Position numbers and translations under genes: made by a program
DNA from: Bacteroidales bacterium
GTDB taxonomy: Bacteria > Bacteroidota > Bacteroidia > Bacteroidales > JAQXIO01
Assembly: GCA_029007825.1 (NCBI GenBank)
Contig: JAQXIO010000063.1
Location: forward strand, 1-64,000
Length of the DNA stretch: 64,000 nucleotides
Direction: 5' to 3'
Shown here: positions 26,105 to 35,624 of the stretch, piece by piece
Layout: each line of letters opens with the position of its first letter
Numbering within the stretch: position 1 is the stretch's first letter
Notes under the pieces: generated by a model
What the model saw: only the letters and a program-made list of their open reading frames with translations
Database searches by the model: none
Told to the model about the DNA's origin: nothing

Positions 26105-28879
26105 ATGACCTTAAATATCCACAAACTTCCTCTTTTTTTATCCGGGCTGGTTCTGTTTCTATTCTCCTGCACGGCAGCATTCGCGGTATCCGAAAGGACG
26201 CTCTCGGTGCGCGGAGGCGATAACTTTCCGCCGTTCGAATTTATCAACGAGAGAGGGAAGCCCGACGGGTTCAACGTCGATATTTTCAAGGCTTTGATGA
26301 AGGAGCTGAAATATGATTACGAACTGAAGCTGGAGGAATGGGAAAAGGTGCAGGAGGAGATTACAGAACGGAAGGTGGATATCGTTATCGGGATGCTTTA
26401 TTCGCCGGAGAGGGCGACGGAGGTGCGTTTCAGCCTCCCGACGTGTATCGTTCACCGCAATTTCATTACCCGGAAGGCCGACCGTTATAAATCGTTCGAG
26501 GCTTTGAGGGGAAAAGAGATCATCGTAAAAAAGGGCGGATGGTTCTATAATTATCTGCGGCAACACCCGGCAGGGAGAAAAATTATCGAAAGCAACAATA
26601 TCAACGAGAGCCTGCAACTGCTGCTGTCGGGAAAGCATGACGCGATCTTGTGCAGCGAACTGGAGGCTTTCTACGCAATGAAGCAGACGGGTGCCAAAGG
26701 GCTGGTTATCGGCGATATAGGCATTCCGCCACAGAATTATGCCCTTGCGGTAAAGCGGAACAACGACAACCTGCTGTATGAGCTGAACATCGGTTTGCAG
26801 CAGTTGAAGGCTTCGGGGGTTTATGACCAGATTTACAACAAGTGGTTCGGGATTTACGAGGCGAAGAGATACGGAAAACCGCTCTTCGTCGCCTTGTGCA
26901 TTATCCTGACGGTAGTAGTGCTGCTTCTGCTGTTCGTGTGGTTGTTGCGGAAACAGGTGTCGAAGGCGACGCGTATGCTGAACTATTCGCGGCAGGAGGT
27001 GGGTATCGCCATCGATGCGGGCAGCCTTTCGGCGTGGTCGTACCTGATCGGCGGCAAAACGGTGCAGGCGTTGCACGGCAACCCGGTGTGGGGAGAGAAA
27101 AAACACATCGACGAGATATTAAGAATGGTACATCCGGGGGATGCGGAGCTGATGCGCAAGTGCTTCGAAGAGCTTTCGGAGGGGACGAAGGGGAAAATGG
27201 AGCTTTCGTTCCGGATACGGGAGGCGGCGGATAGGCCGTACCGTTACTTCGAAACCCGGATGGTGCGGGTAGAGGCGAGCAAGGAGCATCCCTGCCGTAT
27301 CGTGGGGACATTGAAGGAGATTACGGAAGAGGTGCAGATGCGGTCGAAACTGGAGGATTTCCGTATCAAGAGCGAATTTATCATCAAGAGCAACGATATT
27401 GTGCTGCTGGAGTACGATACGGTAACGCGGACTTTCACCCAGATTGACGACAGCGGGGACAATCAGGCACGCTACACGACCGCAGAATATGCGGAGCTCG
27501 TCCACCCCAACGACCGGCAGGCGATGGCGAGGTTTACGAGCGAGCTGAATACGGCGACGAATTCGAGAATCAACGGGGAGTTCCGGATGAGACAGGAGGA
27601 CGGAAAGTATGAATGGTACTCGTTCAATATGGCGGCATACAAATACGACAGCCGGGGAAATATTATCCATTACATCGGGCTGAGGCGGAATAACACGAAG
27701 TGGAAGCAGATGGTGAACGACCTGATCGTACTGCGCAAAAAGGCGGAGGCTTCGAACAAGCTGAAGTCGGCTTTCCTCGCCAATATGAGCCATGAGATCC
27801 GCACGCCTCTGAATGCGATCGTGGGATTTTCGGAGCTGATTATCGATTCGGAGGACCGGGAGGAGAAGAGAAATTTTATCGAAATCGTGCGGACGAACAA
27901 CGACCTGCTGCTGCAGCTGATCAACGATGTGCTGGACTTGTCGAAGATCGAGGCGGGGTATATCAACCTGCAATATGCGGAGTTCGATTTTTCGGCTCAT
28001 TTCAGTGAGCTGGGGACGTCGCTGGGTATCAAGGCGACGGAGGCGGTAGAGCTGAAGGTGGTGAACCGTTACCCGGAGCTGTACATTTGTTCGGACAAGA
28101 GCCGGTTGTCGCAGGTGATCACGAATTTCGTGAACAATGCGTTCAAGTTCACGCACAAGGGTAGTATTACGATGGATTACCTGTATGAGGACGAGTCGAT
28201 ACGGGTATCGGTGACGGATACGGGCATCGGGATAGAGGAAGAAAACCTGCGGAAGATTTTCAACCGCTTTGAAAAGATCAACAATTTTGCACAGGGCACG
28301 GGCCTGGGTTTATCGATCTGCAAGGTGATTATCGAGGCGATGCACGGTGAGATCGGGGCGGAGTCGAAGCCGGGCGAGGGCTCTACGTTCTGGTTCAGGA
28401 TTCCCTGCAATGCGCTTCCGGGCGGGATTCAGGAGGAGACGAACCGTACCGGGAAAGAGGAATTTACCCCGGAGGAGGAAGAGACGGGAACGGAGGATTT
28501 TCCGGAAGCCGACGTACAGGACGAGAAAAAGACGGTACTGGTGGCGGAGGACTTAGACAGCAACTACATCATTGTCCGGACGATTCTCAGGGGGCAGTAC
28601 CGCCTGATCCGGGCGACGGACGGGGCGGATGCGGTGGAAAAGACGAAGATTTACCATCCGGATATTATCCTGATGGATATGAAAATGCCGGTTATGGACG
28701 GGTTGAGTGCCACGAGGGAGATACGGAGGTTTAACCGTTCGGTGCCGATTATCGCCCTGACGGCTTATGTGCTGGACACGAAGCGTGAGGATGCCCTCGA
28801 TGCGGGGTGCAACGAGTTTATGACAAAGCCTTTGAATAAAAATACGCTGATCGACCTGATTTCGGGCTGCATGAAGTAG
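26105..28879 (+). CDS. Hybrid histidine kinase with periplasmic solute-binding (SBP_bac_3) sensor
   Basis: The protein of about 924 residues has a signal peptide or lipobox-like start (GLVLFLFSCTAAFA). A periplasmic amino-acid-binding-protein type domain spans about 30-255 (FPPFEFINERGKPDGFNVDI, VDIVIGMLYSPER). A transmembrane helix lies near 268-290, followed by two PAS domains, a HisKA box (MSHEIRTPLNAIVGFSELI), HATPase (DTGIGI, GTGLGL) and a C-terminal receiver (DIILMDMKMPVMDGLS) that ends near the C-terminus. It should sense a small solute in the periplasm and phosphorylate itself in a relay. The ATG at 26105 is preferred because it begins right before the export signal. It is a paralog of the two other kinases in this window and has no output domain of its own. 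Confidence 0.9.
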   Translation: MTLNIHKLPLFLSGLVLFLFSCTAAFAVSERTLSVRGGDNFPPFEFINERGKPDGFNVDIFKALMKELKYDYELKLEEWEKVQEEITERKVDIVIGMLYSPERATEVRFSLPTCIVHRNFITRKADRYKSFEALRGKEIIVKKGGWFYNYLRQHPAGRKIIESNNINESLQLLLSGKHDAILCSELEAFYAMKQTGAKGLVIGDIGIPPQNYALAVKRNNDNLLYELNIGLQQLKASGVYDQIYNKWFGIYEAKRYGKPLFVALCIILTVVVLLLLFVWLLRKQVSKATRMLNYSRQEVGIAIDAGSLSAWSYLIGGKTVQALHGNPVWGEKKHIDEILRMVHPGDAELMRKCFEELSEGTKGKMELSFRIREAADRPYRYFETRMVRVEASKEHPCRIVGTLKEITEEVQMRSKLEDFRIKSEFIIKSNDIVLLEYDTVTRTFTQIDDSGDNQARYTTAEYAELVHPNDRQAMARFTSELNTATNSRINGEFRMRQEDGKYEWYSFNMAAYKYDSRGNIIHYIGLRRNNTKWKQMVNDLIVLRKKAEASNKLKSAFLANMSHEIRTPLNAIVGFSELIIDSEDREEKRNFIEIVRTNNDLLLQLINDVLDLSKIEAGYINLQYAEFDFSAHFSELGTSLGIKATEAVELKVVNRYPELYICSDKSRLSQVITNFVNNAFKFTHKGSITMDYLYEDESIRVSVTDTGIGIEEENLRKIFNRFEKINNFAQGTGLGLSICKVIIEAMHGEIGAESKPGEGSTFWFRIPCNALPGGIQEETNRTGKEEFTPEEEETGTEDFPEADVQDEKKTVLVAEDLDSNYIIVRTILRGQYRLIRATDGADAVEKTKIYHPDIILMDMKMPVMDGLSATREIRRFNRSVPIIALTAYVLDTKREDALDAGCNEFMTKPLNKNTLIDLISGCMK

Positions 28880-28933
28880 GGTGCGGCTAAACGGCTTTCT
28901 GCTTTAATTTGCAAAGCATACCGACGATTTAAT

Positions 28934-29506
28934 ATGAACGAACCGGAGATAATCAGAAGCAAAATGCACGAAATCCGCGGGCAAAAGGTGATGCCGGATT
29001 TCGATTTGGCAGAACTATATCAAGTGGAAACCCGTGTACTGAATCAGGCTGTAAAACGGAATACAGAACGTTTTCCGGATGATTTCATGTTTCAACTGAC
29101 CGATGAAGAAACCTTTATTTGGAAATCACAAATTGTGATGACCAATTCAGTAAAAATGGGTATCCGCCGCAACCCCTATGCTTTCACTGAATTGGGAGTT
29201 GCAATGCTCAGCAACATCCTCAATTCCAAAACGGCAATACAAATCAATATGGGAATTATGCGCGCTTTTGTCGCCATGCGTCAAGTGATAACCAATCCGC
29301 CTACGGATAAATTCACCGGACTTCAGCGCGAAGTGAAAGTGCTCAAAGAATATATCGAAGAAGTTTTTGCCGACTATAACGACATCAACGAAGATACTCG
29401 TTTGCAGTTAGAGCTTATCAACCGGACATTGGCAGAACTTCAGGTCAGGAAACGGGAATATAAATCACGCAAACCGATAGGATTCGTAAAACCAAAGGAA
29501 ATATGA
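28934..29506 (+). CDS. ORF6N-domain DNA-binding protein
   Basis: The 190-residue protein begins with the ORF6N domain (IRSKMHEIRGQKVMPDFDLA, LYQVETRVLNQAVKRNTERF, then a FQLTDEE motif and AFTELGVAMLSNILNS). The C-terminal third is a coiled-coil-like tail. ORF6N and KilA-N domains come from phage anti-repressors and regulators and are often found as single cargo genes in Bacteroidota genomic islands. It sits between the hybrid kinase and HigBA with no shared operon. A regulatory or anti-repressor role is known for the family; its target here is unknown. Confidence 0.88.
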   Translation: MNEPEIIRSKMHEIRGQKVMPDFDLAELYQVETRVLNQAVKRNTERFPDDFMFQLTDEETFIWKSQIVMTNSVKMGIRRNPYAFTELGVAMLSNILNSKTAIQINMGIMRAFVAMRQVITNPPTDKFTGLQREVKVLKEYIEEVFADYNDINEDTRLQLELINRTLAELQVRKREYKSRKPIGFVKPKEI

Positions 29507-29806
29507 TATCATAAGTTTATCCATCTCATTAGAACAGATACCAACGAGTCGGTTCAATCCGAGATAAAATTATATTTTGAGGTATTACAAACAGCCTGAC
29601 ATACAATCAATTAAACACAAGACTCTTATTCTATACATCAGAAAAAAAATACACCTTTGCATTTCGATAGCCGGTAGATGTAAAAACAAAAGTCTTACCA
29701 TTACCCTTGTGACCGGTTTTCAAAGGATGCGGCAAAAAAAGTTTCCAATTACCCTTTAAATTTCTTACAGAAATCACTTAAATTTATCGAACGGAGGGGG
29801 TCTAGA
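29507..29806. other. 300-bp intergenic region
   Basis: The segment between the convergent ORF6N and higA genes shows no convincing frame, hairpin terminator or repeat. Confidence 0.4.
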
Positions 29807-30172
29807 TTATACTCCTAACACGATCTTAGCGTCAATATTAAGTTTTTTACTTATCTCTCTTGCAATTTTCAATGTGGGCTCGCTCTTACCTGTTATGTAC
29901 TCGCTTATTCTCGAGGGGCTTATATTCAACATCTCAGAGAGTTTACTTTGCGTAATATTCATTTCAAACATACGGAGTTTTATTATATCTGCAAGAGTCG
30001 GTTCTCCTATTGCAAAATGTTCTTCCGAATAATCAGCGACCATATTCGAAAGCAGTTCCAATTCTATGCTGTTCGGATCATCGAGCGGCGTATGATCTCC
30101 CACGAACGGCAAAAGTTCTTCTACTCTTTTCACCGCCCAATCGTATTGAGCCTTATTTTCGATCTTTGCCAT
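29807..30172 (-). CDS. higA: HigA-type XRE antitoxin
   Basis: The 121-residue protein has an acidic N-terminus (DWAVKRVEELLPFVGD) typical of the HigA subgroup that binds HigB. A C-terminal XRE helix-turn-helix follows (ADIIKLRMFEMNITQSKLSE, SPSRISEYITGKSEPT). It neutralises the toxin and represses the operon. The ATG at 30172 lies 11 bp after the higB stop; an in-frame start at 30199 would overlap higB by 16 bp. Confidence 0.88.
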   Translation of the reverse strand: MAKIENKAQYDWAVKRVEELLPFVGDHTPLDDPNSIELELLSNMVADYSEEHFAIGEPTLADIIKLRMFEMNITQSKLSEMLNISPSRISEYITGKSEPTLKIAREISKKLNIDAKIVLGV

Positions 30173-30183
30173 GACATTTTCAC

Positions 30184-30477
30184 CTATATATTCGAACAAT
30201 CTATTTTATTATATTCGTCGTGCGTACCGATAAAACGCACATACACGAACCTGATCGTAAACTTTACAACTACCACTAACCGGTAGTTATTACCTCTTAT
30301 ATTGAATACATAGTGCTGATTTCCTACGTTGTCCACACTATTAAACGTGGCTTTAATATCGGCAAAGCATGTCCATTCACTCTTTTTGACGACAGAAACC
30401 CACTCTTGAAGAGCTGTTTTCACATCGGGATAAGCTTCTGCATATTCTTTTAAAGCCTGTTCGGTAAATATCCTCAT
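30184..30477 (-). CDS. higB: HigB-type mRNA interferase toxin
   Basis: The 97-residue RelE-superfamily toxin begins MRIFTEQALKEYAEAYPDVK and contains FNIRGNNYRLVVVVKFTIRF and the terminal FIGTHDEYNKID, the classic HigB signature with the conserved C-terminal H.(E/D)Y. HigB cleaves mRNA on the ribosome. The start at 30477 is chosen because a perfect promoter lies just upstream. Toxin precedes antitoxin, as usual for HigBA. Confidence 0.92.
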   Translation of the reverse strand: MRIFTEQALKEYAEAYPDVKTALQEWVSVVKKSEWTCFADIKATFNSVDNVGNQHYVFNIRGNNYRLVVVVKFTIRFVYVRFIGTHDEYNKIDCSNI

Positions 30478-30497
30478 GTTTACGGATTCGTACGATG

Positions 30498-30536
30498 CAA
30501 ATATAGAAATATTATTCCATAATACAAAATAATATT
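30498..30536 (-). promoter_or_regulatory. higBA promoter with inverted-repeat operator
   Basis: On the minus strand TTTG (30528-30525), a 19-base spacer and TATATTTG (30505-30498) fit the consensus exactly. The spacer and -33 are bracketed by a perfect inverted repeat, AATATTATT at 30508-30516 and AATAATATT at 30528-30536. This is a likely HigA operator that covers the promoter. Confidence 0.75.
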
Positions 30537-30658
30537 CCAAATTACAGAATATATAAAATATGGATTGAAACTTCGTAAAGCTAGTTTTTTCAACTCCGAA
30601 ATAATCTTTACAGAAATTAATATTATATTCGCAATGAAAACCTTAAATAAAGACTATT

Positions 30659-31342
30659 ATGAAAAAAAAAGATATAGTCATCACGCCTAAAGAGATATAT
30701 GATTCTTTATGGAAATGCCGTGATTTTGAATTATCCCATCTCTGGCAACGCTCTGTCTTTCTCTCTGCATTTTTAATTATGTGTTTTACAGGATATGGAA
30801 GTGTATTGTTTAAAATTTGCGAATATTCACCCGGATCGTCTCCCGATGACCTTTTCTGCGTACTTAATATTATAGGGATAGCGGTGGCTTTACTGGGTTA
30901 CGTCTTTTCCGTATTATGGATCATGATGGGCAAAGGCTCGAAGGCCTGGTATGAGAGATACGAGTCAGCCCTTTATAATATTGAGCGTGATTCTAAATTC
31001 AGCAAATCAAAAGTTTACAATTATATGAATAAACATGAATTGATGCACGGCAGCATACCTTTTCCGGAAAAATTGGATAATAAGTTATTTTCAACAAATG
31101 CCGGAGCATTTTCCGTTTCAAGAATTAACATCGCAATCGGACAAATATCGATGATAGTTTGGTGCTTCATCTATTTAATTCATACTTGTCTCTTTTCCTT
31201 CTCCGATCAGTTGTCCAATATCATAGGTTGCCATAAGCCAGGTACTGTCATCATGTCTATTATCATCAGCTTCTTATTGTGGATAATCACATATATCTTA
31301 CTTAAATACACCAAATGGTGTGAAAGCTCAAATATGAAATGA
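30659..31342 (+). CDS. Four-helix membrane protein of unknown function
   Basis: The 227-residue protein has hydrophobic segments near residues 33-53, 70-92, 160-180 and 197-218. A cytoplasmic loop between the second and third carries KGSKAWYERYESALYNIE. The N-terminus has a conserved-looking ELSHLWQRSVFL. I do not recognise a named family. It lies alone between HigBA (divergent) and a long hairpin. Accessory-gene context would fit a membrane effector or toxin-like protein, but nothing in the sequence proves that. Confidence 0.6.
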   Translation: MKKKDIVITPKEIYDSLWKCRDFELSHLWQRSVFLSAFLIMCFTGYGSVLFKICEYSPGSSPDDLFCVLNIIGIAVALLGYVFSVLWIMMGKGSKAWYERYESALYNIERDSKFSKSKVYNYMNKHELMHGSIPFPEKLDNKLFSTNAGAFSVSRINIAIGQISMIVWCFIYLIHTCLFSFSDQLSNIIGCHKPGTVIMSIIISFLLWIITYILLKYTKWCESSNMK

Positions 31343-31423
31343 TAAATGACAATATAAACTATAAAAAACAAATATCACATTTGTGTTGCACAGTTTAAAT
31401 ATGACAATTATAAATACAACATT

Positions 31424-31456
31424 ATTTTGCCGGCTACTTTTAAGAGCCGGCAAAAT
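31424..31456. repeat. Perfect 12-bp hairpin
   Basis: ATTTTGCCGGCT (31424-31435) pairs perfectly with AGCCGGCAAAAT (31445-31456) across a 9-base loop. It lies between two convergent genes and probably acts as a bidirectional terminator or RNA-stabilising stem, although a clean T-run is missing on either side. Confidence 0.7.
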
Positions 31457-31616
31457 CATAACATCACAATCCTATTCCGTATTATCGAACTACTTGCTGC
31501 CGTAAAATATCCGGACAAAGCAAAAACGGACAGGTTTCCCACCGGGAACAGATTCTCCTCTACCCTACGGGTAACAGGGCTTTCATACAAACAATTAAAA
31601 TAACGTATAAATATTC

Positions 31617-32351
31617 TCAGACCGGTTTGTTACGGTTTGGGTGGTCGCCGAAGAATTTTGCTTTGTGTTCGTCGAACTCCTGCTGCGACATACAGTCTTG
31701 TGCGCGTTCGTAGATAAAGCGCGCCAGCTGGTCGGCTATGTCCTGCTTTGCCTTTACCGATTCGTGCTTCGCCCGTTCTTCGTTGAGCCTCTGCTCTTTC
31801 CATTCGTCCACAGCCGCGCGGAAATGGTGCAGATAGTCGTTCTTTATCCCGGTAACGGGCAACGCGCCTTTTTCGGTAGCGATCATCAAGGACGAGACGC
31901 TTATGCCCATCTTAAAACGAAGCGATTTTATTTCGCTGTAGGCAAATCCTTCCGTTATGTGCCTGCCTTTCATAAAAAAGAGACGGTGATCGGTAGCGAA
32001 AAGCACGCCGTAGCGGCCATGGCAAACAGCACCGGAGATGCCTTTCAGTATTTCATTGGGATATAAAAAAGAGGAAGCGCTTTCCACCTCTCTCCTTTTC
32101 CATAAGGCCGAGTGGCTGGATACTCCCAGTTCACGGAGATAGTTCCTGACCTTTTCGCGCTCGATGTCTTTCTCTGCGACGAACCGGCGCAACTCCTGCA
32201 GTGTCATATTTTTTATTCCCGGCGAAGAGTCTTCGCCGTACGCTTCATAACACTTCCGGCAAATTCCTTCACCGGTTTTTAACCTTCCATTTCTATGCCA
32301 TGGCTTATTGAACAAATGCAGCTTTGTTCCACATAAAGAACATTTTTCCAT
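31617..32351 (-). CDS. Zinc-ribbon and bacterial PH-like domain protein
   Basis: The 244-residue protein opens with a CxxC pair (MEKCSLCG) and a second one near residue 32 (CRKCYEAYG), forming a four-Cys zinc ribbon. A linker and an actual PH-like/GRAM fold follow (ILKGISGAVCHGRYGVLFAT, FMKGRHITEGFAYSEIKSLR). The protein ends with a charged helix and a SHOCT-like tail (MSQQEFDEHKAKFF). Such proteins bind membranes, proteins or nucleic acids; the precise role is unknown. The ATG at 32351 is chosen since it starts the zinc ribbon. Confidence 0.6.
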   Translation of the reverse strand: MEKCSLCGTKLHLFNKPWHRNGRLKTGEGICRKCYEAYGEDSSPGIKNMTLQELRRFVAEKDIEREKVRNYLRELGVSSHSALWKRREVESASSFLYPNEILKGISGAVCHGRYGVLFATDHRLFFMKGRHITEGFAYSEIKSLRFKMGISVSSLMIATEKGALPVTGIKNDYLHHFRAAVDEWKEQRLNEERAKHESVKAKQDIADQLARFIYERAQDCMSQQEFDEHKAKFFGDHPNRNKPV

Positions 32352-32606
32352 GATGATTAGATTTAACAAAGATCGTTATACATAAATTAAGCAACAATGC
32401 GGTAAAGATAAGATATTGTTTCGTTCCGTGCATATTTTTTAATAAAAAATAAACTATATCAGTAATTTTCTATTTTTCCACCGTCTCAAACACGTCATTT
32501 TGCATCTGGTTAATATTCCTCATCTATCGATTAATCGATAGCGAAACGGTGCGCAGCGTTTTCCGTTACTTAGCAACACGAAACAAACCACAAAATTATT
32601 TCTGAT

Positions 32607-33398
32607 ATGGAAGAGGGCAAGAACGGCAGCAACACTGCGGCACAGGCTGTTCCGGAAGGCAAGCGCGAGGCGCTTCTGAACAAACTGAGGGAGTGGTATC
32701 CGGATACCGACCTGAACGACGATGAAACGGTGTTCGGCACTTTAGCGGGTCATATCGAAAAGTTAGACAGCGAGTTAAGCGAACGCAGGAAGCGGGACGA
32801 AGAGCTGGTGTGCCTGATCGAGCGCGACCCGGTGATCGGGGCTCTGTTGAAAGAGCTTTACACGGGCAAGGAGAAGAGTGCGGCGCATATGATCCGCCGG
32901 CTGTTCGGGAAGAACCTGCTCGAACTGGACGACGAGGGCCTGAAGGAATCGGATGCCGAAGCGCGCAAACGCATAGAAGAGGAGAAGAGGCGCGAGAAGA
33001 TTACGGCGGAGCAGGACGAGAACTGGGAAAAGAGTATTCCGGTATTGAAAAGGTTCTGCAGCGACGCGGGGATACCGGACGACGAGGTTCCTCTTTTTCT
33101 CGATTTCATTTTCGATGCGGGCGACAAGATTATTCTTTCCAAGCCTTTCGACCGCCCCATGCTGGAAATGTTCTACAAGGCGATGCACTACGACGACGAC
33201 CTGACGGAGGCTGAAAACCGGGGACGGATAAGGGGGGTAAACGAAAAGATCGTCTTACGGCGAAAGGCATTCAGCGGCGATGAGGTGCCCAATCCTACCG
33301 GACGGCATGCGGAGACGGGCGTGCGGCAGAACCTGCCCCCGGCACCGAAGAGTATGCTCGAATTAGGTGGTTACCAGCCGGCAAGACGGCGGCGCTGA
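32607..33398 (+). CDS. Putative phage capsid scaffolding protein
   Basis: The 263-residue, highly charged, mostly helical protein has coiled-coil character around residues 50-70 and 115-140 (EARKRIEEEKRREKITAEQD). A Gly/Pro-rich C-terminus ends in PARRRR. No catalytic motif is visible. Its place directly upstream of the capsid gene, its size and its charged helical composition with a basic tail are typical of scaffolding proteins, where a basic tail docks on the capsid. I infer the function from context. Confidence 0.55.
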   Translation: MEEGKNGSNTAAQAVPEGKREALLNKLREWYPDTDLNDDETVFGTLAGHIEKLDSELSERRKRDEELVCLIERDPVIGALLKELYTGKEKSAAHMIRRLFGKNLLELDDEGLKESDAEARKRIEEEKRREKITAEQDENWEKSIPVLKRFCSDAGIPDDEVPLFLDFIFDAGDKIILSKPFDRPMLEMFYKAMHYDDDLTEAENRGRIRGVNEKIVLRRKAFSGDEVPNPTGRHAETGVRQNLPPAPKSMLELGGYQPARRRR

Positions 33399-33708
33399 AA
33401 GCTTTTTTCCCTGACCGTATAAAAGGGGGAATACAAATACAAAAGAGGCACAGCCGGCGGAAAGGCAAACCGGATGTAACCGGTATTTCCGTAGGGATGA
33501 CCCGGAATGACCGGGCTTTTATACCGGACAATGGAAAAACCTCTTTCTCAAAAAATTCTACTATACAATTACGAACGTAAGAATACAAAAAAGGGTGCAA
33601 AGACAACAGAAGCGGAAAAAAGGGCGCCGGGGCATTCCGGCACGGCTTATCCGGCGAATGTACCGGTAATCCGGTTCGTAAAAACGACAACTTTTAATAA
33701 TTACTATT
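33399..33708. other. 310-bp gap before the capsid gene, with a weak terminator
   Basis: CCCGG (33501-33505) and CCGGG (33511-33515) form a short stem followed by CTTTT. Otherwise there is no gene. Spacers this long between head genes are unusual for a phage and suggest that each gene is separately transcribed. Confidence 0.45.
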
Positions 33709-35163
33709 ATGACAAAGAGAATGAAAGAGCTGCTGGGAAAGGCAGACATGCAAAGCCTTGCAGGGCTTTTGCTCCTGATTGCGGGAGCCGTGTTCGGGAT
33801 ATTCGGCGGCGGCATACTGATAGCCGCAGGGATAGCCGGGAGCGACGGCGTGGGGCGCTTCGACGACGGGATTGCTTCGCTGGACGAGGCGAAGGAGAAT
33901 TCGCCCGAGCTGCTGCGTGCCTATATCAATAAGGTAGTAAAGGAGCAGAACCCTACGAGTACGCCGCTCGATACGATTTTCCGCGAGGTGGCTTCGGTGC
34001 GGGGCGAAAAGGGGGCGATGAACGAAAAGGGGGAGCGCTCGATGATTTACCAGTATTACGCCATCGATTCGAAACCGGTGCGAAGCAAGGTGAAAACGGC
34101 TTATACCAAGGTGGGCGATGCGGTAACGGCGGAGATCGAGGTGGAGAACCCGAAGATTTTTTCGCGCAAGGATACGATTATCGTGCGGGGGGTAAGCGGT
34201 TACAACCCAGGTGAGACGACGCCTTCGGGGCGTCCGCTGATTCTCTGGGTGGAGAAGCGCCTGCCGAACGGCAAGCTGCTGGTGCGCGCCATCAACGGAA
34301 AGACGATCGGCGAGCCGAACTCGGGCATTTCGGAGGTTCCGGATATTCCGGCGAATGCGCCGCTGTTCCGTTCGGGACGTGCGCATAACGAGTTAGACGT
34401 GCAGACGGCGCCGTTCAACGCATGGCCGAGCAAGACGACGAATTATTGCCAGATTTTCAAAGCGCAGATCGAGGCGGGCAGCATTTACCAGTTGCAGGAG
34501 AAGGAGATACGCTGGACACCGAGCCAGAGCGAGCGGCTGGCGATCAACGATATGAAGATGACGACGGAGGCGGCGTTCCTGTTCGGGGAGAAGGCGGTTT
34601 TCCGCGCTCCGTACGACAGCGATTCGGATGCGGAGGGGAATATCTATACGACCGGGGGCATCGTGCACGAAATAAAGCGTACGATCGACTACGACAAAAC
34701 GAACGGCATTTCGGAGTCGTTCTTTAACGAGACGTTGCGGAATATTTTCACGGGGAACGGCGGCAATCCTACGCGCGTGGCGTTTATGGGTTCAGGGTTT
34801 ACGGAGATGGTGAGCAATATCGATTCGGTAAAGCGCCAGATCGGGGCGAAAGACCAGAATGTGGTTTGGGGTATCCGCTGGGACGAGATTACTTCGCCTT
34901 TCGGCTCGCTGTTGTGCAAGCGCCACGAGGTGCTGGATATCTACGGATGGGAGGATCTTTGCATCGTGCTGGATATGGATAACGTGGCGAAGGTGACGTT
35001 CAGCGGTCTGGAACGGATGGTGCTGGACCTGAAGAAGTCGGGACAGCGCAACGTGGATGCGGCGGTGTTGACGGAGATTGCGGGAACGGAGCTTTACTAT
35101 CCTTCTACGCATGCGATTATCAAACCGGTAGGGTTCGACCTGAAGGGGAGCATAGAGGATTAA
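33709..35163 (+). CDS. Phage major capsid protein, DUF5309/SU10-like
   Basis: The 484-residue protein contains the HK97-fold segment typical of the SU10/DUF5309 group: a domain with TTNYCQIFKAQIEAGSIYQL, ERLAINDMKMTTEAAFLFGE, then TTGGIVHEIKRT and a late YGWEDLCIVLDMDNVAKVTF. An odd feature is the N-terminus, where residues 16-46 form a strongly hydrophobic Gly-rich stretch (LAGLLLLIAGAVFGIFGGG) that could insert in a membrane. Capsids normally start with a soluble delta domain. A GC hairpin (35165-35181) follows the stop. Confidence 0.75.
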   Translation: MTKRMKELLGKADMQSLAGLLLLIAGAVFGIFGGGILIAAGIAGSDGVGRFDDGIASLDEAKENSPELLRAYINKVVKEQNPTSTPLDTIFREVASVRGEKGAMNEKGERSMIYQYYAIDSKPVRSKVKTAYTKVGDAVTAEIEVENPKIFSRKDTIIVRGVSGYNPGETTPSGRPLILWVEKRLPNGKLLVRAINGKTIGEPNSGISEVPDIPANAPLFRSGRAHNELDVQTAPFNAWPSKTTNYCQIFKAQIEAGSIYQLQEKEIRWTPSQSERLAINDMKMTTEAAFLFGEKAVFRAPYDSDSDAEGNIYTTGGIVHEIKRTIDYDKTNGISESFFNETLRNIFTGNGGNPTRVAFMGSGFTEMVSNIDSVKRQIGAKDQNVVWGIRWDEITSPFGSLLCKRHEVLDIYGWEDLCIVLDMDNVAKVTFSGLERMVLDLKKSGQRNVDAAVLTEIAGTELYYPSTHAIIKPVGFDLKGSIED

Positions 35164-35624
35164 TGCCGGGTATTTCCCGGCGGTGACACCAGGTCAGGAG
35201 TTCCGTTGCCGTATCCGCGTGCGGCTGCGGTATTGCGGGGCTCCTTTCATTTGTTTAAATTCCGGTGAAAGAGCGTGTTTATACGGTTTTGTTTCCGGTT
35301 CTCTTATGTTTTTGCAGAGGGTCCGGCCCGGACATGCCTTTCGGGACAAAGGAAACCGGACGGCGAAAAAGGATTCCGTCCAATACCTGCAGCGTTCTCT
35401 AAAAAGACTCCTTGCAAGATATGGCGGGAAAATAATTCCGATGCTTTTACAGTGCTTCGGGTCGTAAAAAAACACTTCTTGCGGGATATGCGGGGGGGGG
35501 ATTGCCGGGAATAGAACGGCGAAGCGGCTTCAAAAGCGCACCACCTTGCAGAACGTGACCGAGACCGATACCGGACAAAAGGCATATCAGGACATTTTCG
35601 TTTCACTAAAAACAACTTATTTAT
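35164..35624. other. 461-bp intergenic gap with hairpin and G9 tract
   Basis: A perfect GCCGGG/CCCGGC hairpin (35165-35170 with 35176-35181) lies just past the capsid stop. A run of nine G occupies 35492-35500. No gene is supported on either strand. The tract is long enough to vary by slippage but is not inside a reading frame I trust. Confidence 0.4.
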
